From contig NZ_CP192507.1 in NCBI RefSeq assembly GCF_050613145.1, positions 2,542,001 to 2,606,000 on the forward strand: a DNA stretch of 64,000 nucleotides, in the 5' to 3' direction. Source of the stretch: Lysinibacillus_B sp050613145. GTDB taxonomy: Bacteria; Bacillota; Bacilli; Bacillales_A; Planococcaceae. Shown in pieces: positions 42,792-52,220 of this stretch. The notes beneath the pieces were generated by a model, which did not search any database, was not told the origin of the DNA, and worked only from the letters and a program-made list of their open reading frames with translations. Each line of letters begins with the position of its first letter. Within the stretch, counting starts at the first letter, position 1. A program made the position numbers and the translations under genes.

Positions 42792-43330
42792 TAAAATTCA
42801 AGTCCTTTCACAGCAGACACATCTTGATCTGCATAATAATGCTTCGTCGGTTCAATCGTCGATACTAAATCGGCTAATGCGACAATTGCTGGGTTAGCAG
42901 AACGTCCCGTAATGACCAAATGCATATGGGGCGGGCGGTTTTGAATAGCTTCTAACACTTCTGCTAAAGGTAGTACATCATCGATTGGGAATTTTGTAAT
43001 GGCAAGTGCATTGTTTAATTCGTCCAGGACGAGTAAATCAATCGATTCATCTTGTAGCGCTTTTTTCACTTTGCTCCATGCTTTTTGCAGTGCAACACGA
43101 TGTTCCTCTGGTGTTTTTGTCCACGTAAAGCCAATACCTAGCTGTTCCGTTTCAACTCCTAGCTTGCGGAGCGCCAGTTGCTCACCGTATGTACGCTCTG
43201 GTGATTTAATGAATTGTAAGTACTTGACGTTCATGCCTCGACCAATCGCACGTAATGTGACACCGAGTGAGGCAGTTGTTTTTCCTTTTCCATCACCTGT
43301 ATAAACTAGTACAAGTCCTCTTTTCGTCAT
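42791..43330 (-). CDS. btuR: Cob(I)yrinic acid a,c-diamide adenosyltransferase BtuR/CobO
   Basis: This 179-residue enzyme adenosylates the cobalt of corrinoids. The inverted P-loop GDGKGKTTASLG is near the N terminus, and LDLLVLDELNNAL and HLVITGRSANP-type motifs follow. The ATG at 43330 is chosen because AGGGGGAGCGG precedes it; the frame extends 11 codons upstream as a basic stretch. It lies between the nitroreductase and cbiP. Confidence 0.94.
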   Translation of the reverse strand: MTKRGLVLVYTGDGKGKTTASLGVTLRAIGRGMNVKYLQFIKSPERTYGEQLALRKLGVETEQLGIGFTWTKTPEEHRVALQKAWSKVKKALQDESIDLLVLDELNNALAITKFPIDDVLPLAEVLEAIQNRPPHMHLVITGRSANPAIVALADLVSTIEPTKHYYADQDVSAVKGLEF

Positions 43331-43340
43331 TCCGCTCCCC

Positions 43341-43901
43341 CTATAACCACGTCGTCTTCTCATTAAAATGTGAGCGTTTTTTCTCCGTTGTTGGTGTTTC
43401 TGCAGGATAGCCGATAAATAATGTACCGATTACTTGTTGCTCCTCTGTCGCACCGATAAATTGGTGCATACGCTCATCATGAACAAGCCCTACACCGCGT
43501 GTACGCCATACAAAACCAAGTCCTAATTCCTCAGCTGCTAGCCACATTGACATAATGGCACTACAAACTGCAAATTCATTGTCCTTTGTTGCCCCTTCGT
43601 CTCCCACTACTTTATCCGCCGTCACAGCAATAACAAGTGGTGTCGTTTGAATCACTTCTAGCGAGCTGGCCACTAAATGAGGCTTTGTAGGGAAACGTTC
43701 CTGTAAATAGGCGTTCGCCATTTCTTCATAACGCTTTAAGCTGTCATCCTGTAATACATAAAAATGCCAAGGCTCACGCATACGGTCATTTGGCGCGTAC
43801 GTTGCAGCTTGTAATAATTGCTCAATTTTTTCACGCTCTACCGGCTTTTGTTCGTATTGACGAATGGCACGGCGTTGCTGTAATTTTTCAATTACTGTCA
43901 T
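43341..43901 (-). CDS. Nitroreductase-family flavoprotein of the cobalamin operon
   Basis: This 186-residue FMN oxidoreductase opens LQQRRAIRQYEQKPVEREKI, with Arg residues for FMN phosphate, and has TYAPNDRMREPWHFYVLQDD. The C terminus carries GTLFIGYPAETP. Its place between cobA and btuR matches the position of the nitroreductase-like cbiY gene reported in the B. megaterium cobI operon. Possible jobs are reduction of Co(II) before adenosylation or a BluB-like step; neither can be decided from sequence. Confidence 0.8.
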   Translation of the reverse strand: MTVIEKLQQRRAIRQYEQKPVEREKIEQLLQAATYAPNDRMREPWHFYVLQDDSLKRYEEMANAYLQERFPTKPHLVASSLEVIQTTPLVIAVTADKVVGDEGATKDNEFAVCSAIMSMWLAAEELGLGFVWRTRGVGLVHDERMHQFIGATEEQQVIGTLFIGYPAETPTTEKKRSHFNEKTTWL

Positions 43902-44656
43902 TGCATTGTCACCCCTTCTTTAAACCATTCAATTTGCTCTCTTACTTTGACGACCTCACCAACTAAAATCATTGCTGGATTCACGATTTGCTCGTTTTGA
44001 ATACAAGCCGTAATCGTTTCAAGTGTCGCCGTAAATGTACGCTGATCACTCGTTGTTCCCCACTCAATCACTGCAACAGGCGTCGTTGGTGCTTTCCCAT
44101 GAGCGATTAACTGTGCTGTAATATGCGCGATATTCCCAACACTCATATAGAACGCAATCGTGTCAATGCCTTTTAAAGAAGCCCAATCTAAAAAATCTTG
44201 TCCTTTTTCTGCTCGTCCATGCCCTGTTACAATCGCAAAGCTTGTCGCAAAATCGCGATGTGTCACTGGAATCCCTGCATAAGCTGGTGCTGCAATACCT
44301 GCTGTAATACCCGGTACAATTTCGTATGGAACGCCTGCCTCTTTTAGAACAGCTGCTTCCTCTGCACCACGACCAAATACAAATGGGTCGCCACCCTTCA
44401 AGCGCACAACACAGTGCCCCTTTAATCCTTCTTCTACAAGCAATTGATTGATTTCGTCTTGGATAAGACCATGTCTTCCTGGCTCTTTTCCACAATAAAT
44501 AAGGCGAGCAGTAGGTTTTGCATGCTTTAATAATTCTTTGTTGACTAGACGGTCGTAGGCAATCACATCCGCACGCTGAATACACTCTAAACCGTATACA
44601 GTAATTAGCTTCGGATCACCTGGTCCTGCCCCAACAAGATAAACGATTCCACTCAC
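43898..44656 (-). CDS. cobA: Uroporphyrinogen-III C-methyltransferase (SUMT)
   Basis: This 252-residue tetrapyrrole methylase adds two methyl groups to uroporphyrinogen III, making precorrin-2. Motifs are YLVGAGPGDPKLITVYGLEC, then RLKGGDPFVFGRGAEEAAVL for SAM and substrate, then GIPVTHRDFATSFAIVTGHG. The start is GTG 44656 with GAGGAGAA at correct distance, overlapping the preceding stop as GTGA; a longer frame inside the neighbour is unlikely. It feeds the precorrin-2 dehydrogenase encoded upstream. Confidence 0.94.
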   Translation of the reverse strand: MSGIVYLVGAGPGDPKLITVYGLECIQRADVIAYDRLVNKELLKHAKPTARLIYCGKEPGRHGLIQDEINQLLVEEGLKGHCVVRLKGGDPFVFGRGAEEAAVLKEAGVPYEIVPGITAGIAAPAYAGIPVTHRDFATSFAIVTGHGRAEKGQDFLDWASLKGIDTIAFYMSVGNIAHITAQLIAHGKAPTTPVAVIEWGTTSDQRTFTATLETITACIQNEQIVNPAMILVGEVVKVREQIEWFKEGVTMQ

Positions 44657-45291
44657 AATGTTTTCTCCTCTTGTACTAGCTGTTGTAAAAATTGCTGACA
44701 TTTTCCCGTGTCGCCTTGACGAATCCATTCCAACACTTCTGGTGTAAGCAATGCTTGTAACGCTTGTTTTTTTACTTCACGATCTAGCGATTTCTCCAAC
44801 AAATCAAGGCGGGCTTCCTTTAAAAAAGTAACATAGTCTGCATACGATTCATCGTACACTTCGGCTAAGTCTTCCTTTACCTTTCTTGTTAACGATGGGC
44901 TTGCACCAGAAGTAGATACCGTTAGCATAAATTCACCACGACGAACAACGGCCGGATTAATAAAATCCACATGCCCTTTCGCATCTGCTCGGCTTAGTAA
45001 TTGCCAATGCTGTGTAGCTTGTTCTACTGCATCATTTACGTCTTCGTTATTCGTTACAGCAAAAATCATCGCTGCCCCGTCTAAGTCGCTCGCCTCAAAC
45101 ACTTTTTCGTGCCAAGTCGCTTCACCTTGCTCTATATAGGCTTGAATTTCTGGTACAATCGTTGGACTCACAATGACAATTTGCGCCTTTGTAGGTAGTA
45201 GCGATTGTAGCTTTTGTCTAGCTACATGTCCACCACCAACAATCACGACTTTTTTATAATCAATATTTAAACAAATCGGATAGTAATTCAT
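44653..45291 (-). CDS. Precorrin-2 dehydrogenase (SirC / CysG-N type)
   Basis: This 212-residue NAD-dependent enzyme oxidises precorrin-2 to sirohydrochlorin, the substrate of CbiX. The Rossmann motif VVIVGGGHVARQKLQSLLPT opens it; FAVTNNEDVNDAVEQ and VSTSGASPSLTRKVKEDLAE are typical of the CysG N-terminal domain. There is no fused chelatase motif beyond the family domain. The start is ATG 45291, 7 nt after AAGGAGG. Confidence 0.9.
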   Translation of the reverse strand: MNYYPICLNIDYKKVVIVGGGHVARQKLQSLLPTKAQIVIVSPTIVPEIQAYIEQGEATWHEKVFEASDLDGAAMIFAVTNNEDVNDAVEQATQHWQLLSRADAKGHVDFINPAVVRRGEFMLTVSTSGASPSLTRKVKEDLAEVYDESYADYVTFLKEARLDLLEKSLDREVKKQALQALLTPEVLEWIRQGDTGKCQQFLQQLVQEEKTL

Positions 45292-46646
45292 CGACAAGCC
45301 TCCTTACAAGCTGTTAACCAGTTGTCAATCAGCTGTGGATTCGACGCAAAATGGAAATGCGTATAACCCGCTACTAAATTTTTGTGTAAATAGCCTTCCT
45401 GCTGTGCTCGGAAGCGCCCCTTTGAAAAATAAGCCGGTGTTTCACGATGTCCATCGTACGTTGAATAATGGAATTCATGTCCTTTTGCTTGTTCCGCTTC
45501 ACCAATTAAAAAGTTCCCTGCCATACCTGTAATTTCACGGTAACCTAATGCCGCAAGCTTATCTTGCATGACGACCTGACCTGGAATTATGCCAAGCATC
45601 GGTACACGATGGCCACTGCGTGTCACAATCGCCTCTGTACAATACATAAAGCCACCGCATTCTGCTAAGGTTGGTAGACCACTACGAATCGCTGCTCGAA
45701 TCGATTCATTTGCTTCCGTGTTAGCCGCTAGCTGTTCAGCAAACTCCTCTGGGAAACCACCACCGATATACAAACCTTGCGCTTGTGCTGGTACTGCTTC
45801 ATTGGCAAGTGGTGAAAAGTAATGCAAGACGGCTCCAGCTGCCTCTAACAGCTCTAAATTTTCCTGATAATAAAAATTAAATGCCACATCTTTTGCTACT
45901 GCAAGATGGACCTCTTCTGTATGACGCTTTTCAAAAATGGCTGAAGTCGCTACAAGCGGCTCTGCCTTTGTAATTGCTAACAGTTGATCAAGATCAATAG
46001 TTTCCTCAATTTTTTGTGCAAGCTCAGCAAAATAATCATCGAGCTCACCGCGTTCAATTGCTGGAACTAACCCTAAATGGCGACTTGGTAGCGTTGGTAC
46101 AGCCCCTTTTAATAAGTAGCCAATAACAGGTACATCACATTCTTGCTCAACCGCCGCTTTCACGATGTCAAAATGACTTTTACTCCCTAACTGATTCGCA
46201 ATAACGCCTGCAATATGCACGTCTTCATTTAATACTTGGAAGCCTTTCACAATAGCCGCAACGCTTCGTGCCATGCTTGCGGCATTGACGATTAAAATAA
46301 CCGCGCTATTTGTTAACTGACTAATTTCAGCCGTTGAGCCTGTATCTGCAAGCGGAGATTTCCCGTCGTAAAGACCCATGACACCTTCAATGATGGCTAC
46401 ATCTGCATCTTGTGAGGCACGACTAACAATCGTTTGAACGATTTCATGAGATAGCATCCAACTATCAATATTGCGCGATGGACGCTTTGTTACCGCCGTA
46501 TGATAAGACGGGTCGATATAATCTGGTCCACATTTGAACCCTTGTACACGAAGCCCTCTATCCATCAGTGCACGCATAATTCCAATCGTAAGCGTCGTTT
46601 TTCCAACACCGCTCCCCGTACCTGCAAGGACAAATCGATTACTCAT
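45288..46646 (-). CDS. cbiA: Cobyrinic acid a,c-diamide synthase CbiA
   Basis: This 452-residue glutamine amidotransferase amidates the a and c carboxylates of cobyrinic acid. The N-terminal P-loop is GTGSGVGKTTLTIGI, then FKCGPDYIDPSYHTA and EGVMGLYDGKS. The C-terminal glutaminase has LAECGGFMYCTEAI with the Cys nucleophile and HEFHYSTYD. The ATG at 46646 is preferred, with GAGGAGG before it. It overlaps the next gene by 4 bp. Confidence 0.95.
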   Translation of the reverse strand: MSNRFVLAGTGSGVGKTTLTIGIMRALMDRGLRVQGFKCGPDYIDPSYHTAVTKRPSRNIDSWMLSHEIVQTIVSRASQDADVAIIEGVMGLYDGKSPLADTGSTAEISQLTNSAVILIVNAASMARSVAAIVKGFQVLNEDVHIAGVIANQLGSKSHFDIVKAAVEQECDVPVIGYLLKGAVPTLPSRHLGLVPAIERGELDDYFAELAQKIEETIDLDQLLAITKAEPLVATSAIFEKRHTEEVHLAVAKDVAFNFYYQENLELLEAAGAVLHYFSPLANEAVPAQAQGLYIGGGFPEEFAEQLAANTEANESIRAAIRSGLPTLAECGGFMYCTEAIVTRSGHRVPMLGIIPGQVVMQDKLAALGYREITGMAGNFLIGEAEQAKGHEFHYSTYDGHRETPAYFSKGRFRAQQEGYLHKNLVAGYTHFHFASNPQLIDNWLTACKEACR

Positions 46647-46647
46647 G

Positions 46648-47775
46648 TTATTCCTCCTCAAATTGTAGACGTGCTACAGAAATGGTAGCGTTGCCGCTCT
46701 TCTTTTTCTGTAAGCATAATTCCGTCGTTTTTGCGTAGCGCATCGCTGCTGGCTCACTGACACCATATGCCCCTGTATATTTAAACACAGTTTCAGATGG
46801 GCTTGGTAATGGCATTTCATTTAACTGTGCTGGTGTATATGTGACAAATTCCCAGTCATACTTCGCTGTCACTTGTAAAAAAGCTTCTTCGTCTTTTTTC
46901 AAGTCAATGGTTGCTAGTGCTTTGACACTCTTAATAGAAAGCTGAAGTTCATCTAGCGTTTGTAAAATAACCGACTCAATTTCTTCAAGTGATGTCCCTC
47001 GGTTGCAGCCCATTCCAAGAACAAGCGATTTCGGACGATAGATGACACCATTTTCAAGTAATAGCTCCTCTGCTGTCAATAAACGATCCGTAATAATCAA
47101 GCTGGCATTCGGCTTTGCATCGATTGCTTGTGCCATCGTGTCATATAAATGAAGATTGTCTGGCATCGGTGTATCATGCATCCACCAATCGCGCTCCCCT
47201 GTTTCTTGTACAATGGCAACAGGCTCCTCATTGACAACAGCCGCACTGACCGGTGTGAGCTTGTCCTCTGCATCCCACACCCAACCAAAACGAGCGCCAA
47301 ATAAATCAACCGGAATTGTTTTTTGAACGTCTGAAGCCGTTGTAACAATAGGACGTGCACCAATAGCTTTTGCTACCTCGTTCGTTAAGGCATTCGCTCC
47401 ACCAATATGCCCCGATACTACACTAATGACATGCTCCCCCTTATCATCGATAACAAGTACAGCTGGATCTTGCTTTTTATCGACTAATAACGGGGCAATC
47501 ATCCGCACAACCGCACCTAATGAAATGATTAAAATCATTCCTTTATACTGTTTAAAAAGAGCCGGGAATAGCATACGAACCGATCCGTTAAATAATTGAA
47601 TACCGCGAATTTCCTCGTCTCCCTGCGCAAACTTCCCCATATAATACACATCTACATACGGGAACAACGCGGCATAGCGTCTTGCATTCGCTACGCCGTG
47701 TTTCGTAATCGCAACTAAGGCATATGGCTTTTTGACCGTGATTTCTGGCAGTACGCCTTCTTGCAACTCAATCAT
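46648..47775 (-). CDS. cbiG: Cobalt-precorrin-5A hydrolase CbiG
   Basis: This 375-residue enzyme opens the delta-lactone of cobalt-precorrin-5A and releases acetaldehyde, a step specific to the anaerobic route. The N-terminal domain has YALVAITKHGVANARRYAAL. The core GHIGGANALTNEVAKAIGAR with TTASDV is the family hallmark. The C-terminal CbiG domain has LVLGMGCNRGTSLEEIESVI. It overlaps cbiF by 4 bp. Confidence 0.94.
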   Translation of the reverse strand: MIELQEGVLPEITVKKPYALVAITKHGVANARRYAALFPYVDVYYMGKFAQGDEEIRGIQLFNGSVRMLFPALFKQYKGMILIISLGAVVRMIAPLLVDKKQDPAVLVIDDKGEHVISVVSGHIGGANALTNEVAKAIGARPIVTTASDVQKTIPVDLFGARFGWVWDAEDKLTPVSAAVVNEEPVAIVQETGERDWWMHDTPMPDNLHLYDTMAQAIDAKPNASLIITDRLLTAEELLLENGVIYRPKSLVLGMGCNRGTSLEEIESVILQTLDELQLSIKSVKALATIDLKKDEEAFLQVTAKYDWEFVTYTPAQLNEMPLPSPSETVFKYTGAYGVSEPAAMRYAKTTELCLQKKKSGNATISVARLQFEEE

Positions 47776-48548
47776 TTCTTCACACCTTTTCGATAACCGT
47801 GTGTAAACGTTTCATCATACAATTTTGAACGGTATTCTTTTTCATGAATACTTGGATCAAGTGCCCACCCTGCTAAAATCATCGCATGCTTACGAATACC
47901 ATTCACGCGCATCGCTTCATCTAATTCGATTAACGTTGTTCGAACAATCTTTTGATCTGGCCAAGAAGCACGTTGAATCACCGCAACCGGTGTATTGTCT
48001 GCCCATCCTGCTGATTGCAATTCTTTGACAATTTTCTTCGTTAACGTTGCACTTAGGAACAACGCAATTGTACAATGATGACTCGCTAATTTATGTAATT
48101 GCTCCATTTCTGGTACAGGTGTACGTCCCTCTGCTCGTGTTAAAATGAGCGTTTGTGTTAAGTCTGGAATCGTCAGCTCTGCTCCAACTGCTGCCGCTGA
48201 CGCGAAAACTGAACTCACACCTGGTACGATTTCATAGCCAATCCCATGTTCTTTTAATAGCGCTACTTGTTCCATTGTGGCACCGTACATTGCTGGGTCC
48301 CCTGTATGAAGACGCACAAGCATTTTACCTGCTTTTACGCGTTCCACGATACAATCAACCATTTCCTGCAAATGCATGCCTGCTGTCCGAATGATTTCTG
48401 CTTCGGGATTTGCTTGTGCGATTAAATCTTCACTCACTAACGAATCCGTATACATGACGACATCGGCCTCTTTTAGTTTTTTCAAACCCTTTACCGTTAT
48501 TAAATCCGGGTCTCCCGGTCCTGCTCCAACAATCCAAATCTTCTCCAC
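47772..48548 (-). CDS. cbiF: Cobalt-precorrin-4 C11-methyltransferase CbiF
   Basis: This 258-residue SAM-dependent corrin methylase has the motifs IWIVGAGPGDPDLITVKGLK, then VRLHTGDPAMYGATMEQVAL and the glycine/alanine-rich PGVSSVFASAAAVGAELTIP. Its closest relatives by motif are CbiF/CobM. It stands between cbiL and cbiG in the operon with one-base or four-base junctions. Confidence 0.94.
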   Translation of the reverse strand: MEKIWIVGAGPGDPDLITVKGLKKLKEADVVMYTDSLVSEDLIAQANPEAEIIRTAGMHLQEMVDCIVERVKAGKMLVRLHTGDPAMYGATMEQVALLKEHGIGYEIVPGVSSVFASAAAVGAELTIPDLTQTLILTRAEGRTPVPEMEQLHKLASHHCTIALFLSATLTKKIVKELQSAGWADNTPVAVIQRASWPDQKIVRTTLIELDEAMRVNGIRKHAMILAGWALDPSIHEKEYRSKLYDETFTHGYRKGVKK

Positions 48549-49255
48549 TATTTACGCACCACCATACACGATAAATAATTTAATTCAGCATCTGCTAAAT
48601 CATCTAAATTCCAAATAATTTCCTCATCTGACGTTACCTTCGTCACAACATGTGCTCGGTCGTACAGCCCCATGTCCTTTAATAAAGCAAGCATTTCTTC
48701 GATTACTTTTGCTACTTTAATAAACACAACGGCATCATGATCTTCAATTGCCTTACGCATCGCATTCATATCATCATGCGCTGGAATCATCGCCACATGC
48801 TCATCACCATCTGCTAATGGAATACCTAAGCGGTTAGCTGAACCATTAAAAGAAGAAATGCCAGGAATCGTTACAATTTGTACGTCCGGATGCATCGATT
48901 GCATCAGCTTCATTAAATGAATAAACGTACTAAATAGCATCGGATCTCCTTCTGTTACGAAAGCCACATCTTTTCCTTGTGCTAAATATTCATAAATCGT
49001 CTCAGCAGATTTTTTCCATTCGCGCGCTAAAACATCCTCATCTTTCGTCATTGGGAATACAAGACCAAGCATATCTTTTTCAGCTGGATTAATATACACA
49101 TCAACAATGCGATGTGCATAGCTTTTACTACCTTTTAATTTTTTCGGATACGCAATCACAGGACACTCCTGTAATAGACGGAATGCCTTTACTGTAATTA
49201 ACTCCGGGTCTCCCGGTCCTACACCTAATCCGTATAACACACCTAAATTGCTCAT
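48548..49255 (-). CDS. cbiL: Cobalt-factor-II / precorrin-2 C20-methyltransferase CbiL
   Basis: This 235-residue tetrapyrrole methylase has GVGPGDPELITVKAFRLLQE at the N terminus, VAFVTEGDPMLFSTFIHLMK for SAM binding and IPGISSFNGSANRLGIPLAD in the middle. The C20-specific CbiL/CobI group is indicated by CPVIAYPKKLKGSKSYAHRI. It overlaps cbiET by 4 bp. Confidence 0.94.
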   Translation of the reverse strand: MSNLGVLYGLGVGPGDPELITVKAFRLLQECPVIAYPKKLKGSKSYAHRIVDVYINPAEKDMLGLVFPMTKDEDVLAREWKKSAETIYEYLAQGKDVAFVTEGDPMLFSTFIHLMKLMQSMHPDVQIVTIPGISSFNGSANRLGIPLADGDEHVAMIPAHDDMNAMRKAIEDHDAVVFIKVAKVIEEMLALLKDMGLYDRAHVVTKVTSDEEIIWNLDDLADAELNYLSCMVVRK

Positions 49256-50460
49256 TGTCCTATTCCTTTCTTTGTTGCTGTAATAATAAAAATCGGATTT
49301 AGCGGCTCAAAGCGCGTCATATCCAAAATCGGCTTACTTCTCGCTAATTGTGCCTGTAAAATACTAACCTCACAATCTAGTGATTTCAGACATTCCACTG
49401 CTTTATATAAATTTTCGATCGTCGCCACATTCATAACAAAGTGACCGCCTTCTTTTAAGCGCTGGATACAAAGTGTCAGTAATTGTTCCATCTCGCCACC
49501 GTTCCCACCGATAAAGATGGCATCTGGGTCAGGGAACTCCTCTAAGCCATTTGGTGCCTTCCCTAACTTTGCCGTCACATCAACGCGAAATCGTTGCTGA
49601 TTGACAAAACAATTTTCAAGGTCTGCTTCATTTTTTTCAATCGCATAAACCGCACCTTCTCGCGCAATTTTTGCCGCTTCAATCGCAATAGAACCTGTAC
49701 ACGTCCCAATATCCCAGACAACACTATGCTTCGTGAGCTGCATCGCTTGCAAACTGAGCACGCGAATTTCTTTTTTCGTAATGAGTCCTTTATCCGGTTT
49801 ACGCTGAATAAATAATGCATCCTCAATCCCCAGTGCATACTGAGGAGGTTCTGCCATTTGACGTAAAATGACGACATTTAATGGAGAAAACGTTTGCTGC
49901 TCCATTTCATCTAAGGAATAAAAGCTACAACGCTCATTTACACCTTCTAAATTTTCTGCAACAAACGCTTCATATTCAGTTAAGTTATAGTGCTTTAAAT
50001 AGCTCGCAATACTGCTTGGCGTATTATGCTCATCCGTTAAAATTGCGACCTTTTTATAGCCATCAATTTTCTGCGCAAAGCCTTTAATAGAACGTCCATG
50101 CAGGCTTGTAATATACGCGTCTTGCCACGATTCTTGCATACGAGAAAAGGCTAACTGAATAGAACTTGTATACGGATAAATTTCCAGTGGCAATTTCTTC
50201 GCTAACACACCACCAATGCCATAAAACAGCGGATCGCCCGATGCTAAAATGACAACCGAGCGAGTTTCTTCTATTAAATAGCTCGCAATTTTGGATAGTC
50301 CGCCTTTTAGGACTATTTTTTCTCCTTTATATTGCGGAAAGAAATCTAAATGGCGTTCACCGCCAACAAGCACTTCACTTTCTTCAATCCATTGTCTATA
50401 TTGAGGTAATAACCCTTCAATGCCGTTATCCCCGATACCAATCATTTTCATTGATTTCAT
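49252..50460 (-). CDS. cbiET: CbiET fusion: precorrin-6Y C5,15-methyltransferase (decarboxylating)
   Basis: This 402-residue bifunctional protein has residues about 1-200 as CbiE (IGIGDNGIEGLLPQYRQWIE, VVILASGDPLFYGIGGVLAK). Residues about 210-400 are CbiT, with LTKHSVVWDIGTCTGSIAIE as the SAM motif and AIFIGGNGGEMEQLLTLC. It methylates C5 and C15 and removes the C12 acetate carboxyl. The fused form is usual in Bacilli. The first ATG is used, but a start three or five codons later cannot be excluded. Confidence 0.94.
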   Translation of the reverse strand: MKSMKMIGIGDNGIEGLLPQYRQWIEESEVLVGGERHLDFFPQYKGEKIVLKGGLSKIASYLIEETRSVVILASGDPLFYGIGGVLAKKLPLEIYPYTSSIQLAFSRMQESWQDAYITSLHGRSIKGFAQKIDGYKKVAILTDEHNTPSSIASYLKHYNLTEYEAFVAENLEGVNERCSFYSLDEMEQQTFSPLNVVILRQMAEPPQYALGIEDALFIQRKPDKGLITKKEIRVLSLQAMQLTKHSVVWDIGTCTGSIAIEAAKIAREGAVYAIEKNEADLENCFVNQQRFRVDVTAKLGKAPNGLEEFPDPDAIFIGGNGGEMEQLLTLCIQRLKEGGHFVMNVATIENLYKAVECLKSLDCEVSILQAQLARSKPILDMTRFEPLNPIFIITATKKGIGQ

Positions 50461-51568
50461 GTATGTTTTCAGCCTTTCCTAAACATTCGCCCTTCATCGA
50501 ATACAGGGACGTCGACACATTGATGCCGCCCTTCACATGTGCAATGACATGGTAGCAACAGTTTTTACAGAGCTCCTCAAAAAACTGTGGCACATCATGT
50601 TCTACCATCCACTCCCCTACTTGAGAGGCTGTATTAGCTTGCAATACTTCTTCCACCAAATCGGCTGGTGCACCGGCTTTCTGTGCAAGTTGCTGTAAAA
50701 ACGAAAAGCTGACAGGTGCGCTTTTGGAATGTACCATCATCACGCCCTGTGCAACTTTCGAAAATTTCCCCATCATCCCAACGAGGGAGACATTCGGAAT
50801 TCCTTGTTTTTTTATATGCTTTAACGTAAAGCCGACAAAGTCACCCATTTCGATAAAGGCTTCTTCTGGTAAGTCCGGGTATTGCTGCATCGCATATTTT
50901 TCACTGCGCCCGCCTGTCGTAATGACAAGATGATCGCAGCCTGCCTCTTTCGCTACACTAATTGCCTGTACAATACTCGCCATATAGGCAGAGCTTGAAA
51001 ATGGGACGACGGTACCTCTTGTCCCTAAAATCGAAATACCGCCGATAATGCCTAGACGACCATTTAATGTTTTTTTAGCAATTTCCTCACCATCTGGCAC
51101 TGAAATGACTGCCTCCACACCTTGTGTAAGACTATACTGCTCCTTCACTTCATCAATCACTTGATAGAGCATTTTACGTGGTACGGGATTAATCGCTGCT
51201 TCTCCTACTGGAACAGGTAACCCTGGCTTTGTCACACGCCCAACACCAATACCACCATCAATCCGTATATCAGGTGTATTTAATAAACGAACCGTACTTT
51301 GAATGCGTGCCTTATGTGTCGCATCTGGATCATCCCCTGCATCCTTAATCGTTTCACACATCACCGCATTTTCCGTTACTTGAAAAGACTCTACTTGAAA
51401 TGTTGCAAATTGACCGACTGGCAAATAAATCGTTACTTGCTCTGGTACTTCCTTTGTAATGAGCGCAAGTAATGCCGCCTTTGTCATCGCAGTTGCACAA
51501 GCCCCTGTCGTGTAGCCATGACGCATCTCAGAAGGGTCTTTTTTACTTTTCTTGTTTTGCACGTTCAT
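50426..51568 (-). CDS. cbiD: Cobalt-precorrin-5B C1-methyltransferase CbiD
   Basis: This 380-residue protein, specific to the anaerobic pathway, methylates C1. It begins MRHGYTTGACATAMTKAALL and has VTKPGLPVPVGEAAINPVPR, then ISILGTRGTVVPFSSSAYMA, then VITTGGRSEKYAMQQYPDLP. It overlaps cbiET by 35 bp and cbiC by 26 bp, a compact arrangement. Confidence 0.95.
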   Translation of the reverse strand: MNVQNKKSKKDPSEMRHGYTTGACATAMTKAALLALITKEVPEQVTIYLPVGQFATFQVESFQVTENAVMCETIKDAGDDPDATHKARIQSTVRLLNTPDIRIDGGIGVGRVTKPGLPVPVGEAAINPVPRKMLYQVIDEVKEQYSLTQGVEAVISVPDGEEIAKKTLNGRLGIIGGISILGTRGTVVPFSSSAYMASIVQAISVAKEAGCDHLVITTGGRSEKYAMQQYPDLPEEAFIEMGDFVGFTLKHIKKQGIPNVSLVGMMGKFSKVAQGVMMVHSKSAPVSFSFLQQLAQKAGAPADLVEEVLQANTASQVGEWMVEHDVPQFFEELCKNCCYHVIAHVKGGINVSTSLYSMKGECLGKAENIHEINENDWYRG

Positions 51569-52220
51569 CTGCTAAAATCGAGATGGCATTTAGTGCGGCT
51601 ACTGTTACCGTACTGCCACCTTTACGTCCTACGTTTGTAATAAATGGGATCCCCTTTAATAAAGCTAACTCTTCTTTCGATTCAGCCGCTGATACAAATC
51701 CAACCGGCATCCCGATAATTAAATCTGGTTTTGCAATCCCTTCTTTAATTAAACGAATTAGTTCAAGCAATGCTGTCGGTGCATTCCCAATCGCATAAAT
51801 ACCGCCTTCATGCTCACGAACCGCTTTTTGCATCGAAATAATCGCACGTGTTGTGCCTTGTTTTTTTGCTTCTTCCCATACGTCTGGGTCTGCGATGTAG
51901 CAGTGTAAATCGCCGCCATGCTTTTGGAAACGCTTGCGTCCTGCACCACTTTCAATCATTTGTACATCTGCAATAACGTGCTTTCCACTTAAAATTGCTT
52001 GAACGCCCGCTTCTATTGCGTCCTCTGTAAACATGACACTACGTCCTAATTCAAAATCTGCTGACGCGTGAATCACACGGCGTACAACCATCCACTGCTC
52101 ATCTGTGAAAGGATGCTCGCCCATCTCTTCTTTAATGATCGAAAAACTATAATCGTAAATTTTATCTGGATCTACTGTTAACGGTGTAAATGCTGTATTA
52201 AAATTCATATTGGCTGTCAT
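51543..52220 (-). CDS. cbiC: Cobalt-precorrin-8 methylmutase CbiC
   Basis: This 225-residue enzyme moves a methyl group from C11 to C12 to give cobyrinic acid. ASADFELGRSVMFTEDAIEA contains the family region, with VRRVIHASADF supplying the catalytic His. GMPVGFVSAAESKEELALLK and TNVGRKGGSTVTVAALNAI complete the fold. It overlaps cbiJ by 4 bp. Confidence 0.95.
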   Translation of the reverse strand: MTANMNFNTAFTPLTVDPDKIYDYSFSIIKEEMGEHPFTDEQWMVVRRVIHASADFELGRSVMFTEDAIEAGVQAILSGKHVIADVQMIESGAGRKRFQKHGGDLHCYIADPDVWEEAKKQGTTRAIISMQKAVREHEGGIYAIGNAPTALLELIRLIKEGIAKPDLIIGMPVGFVSAAESKEELALLKGIPFITNVGRKGGSTVTVAALNAISILADERAKQEK

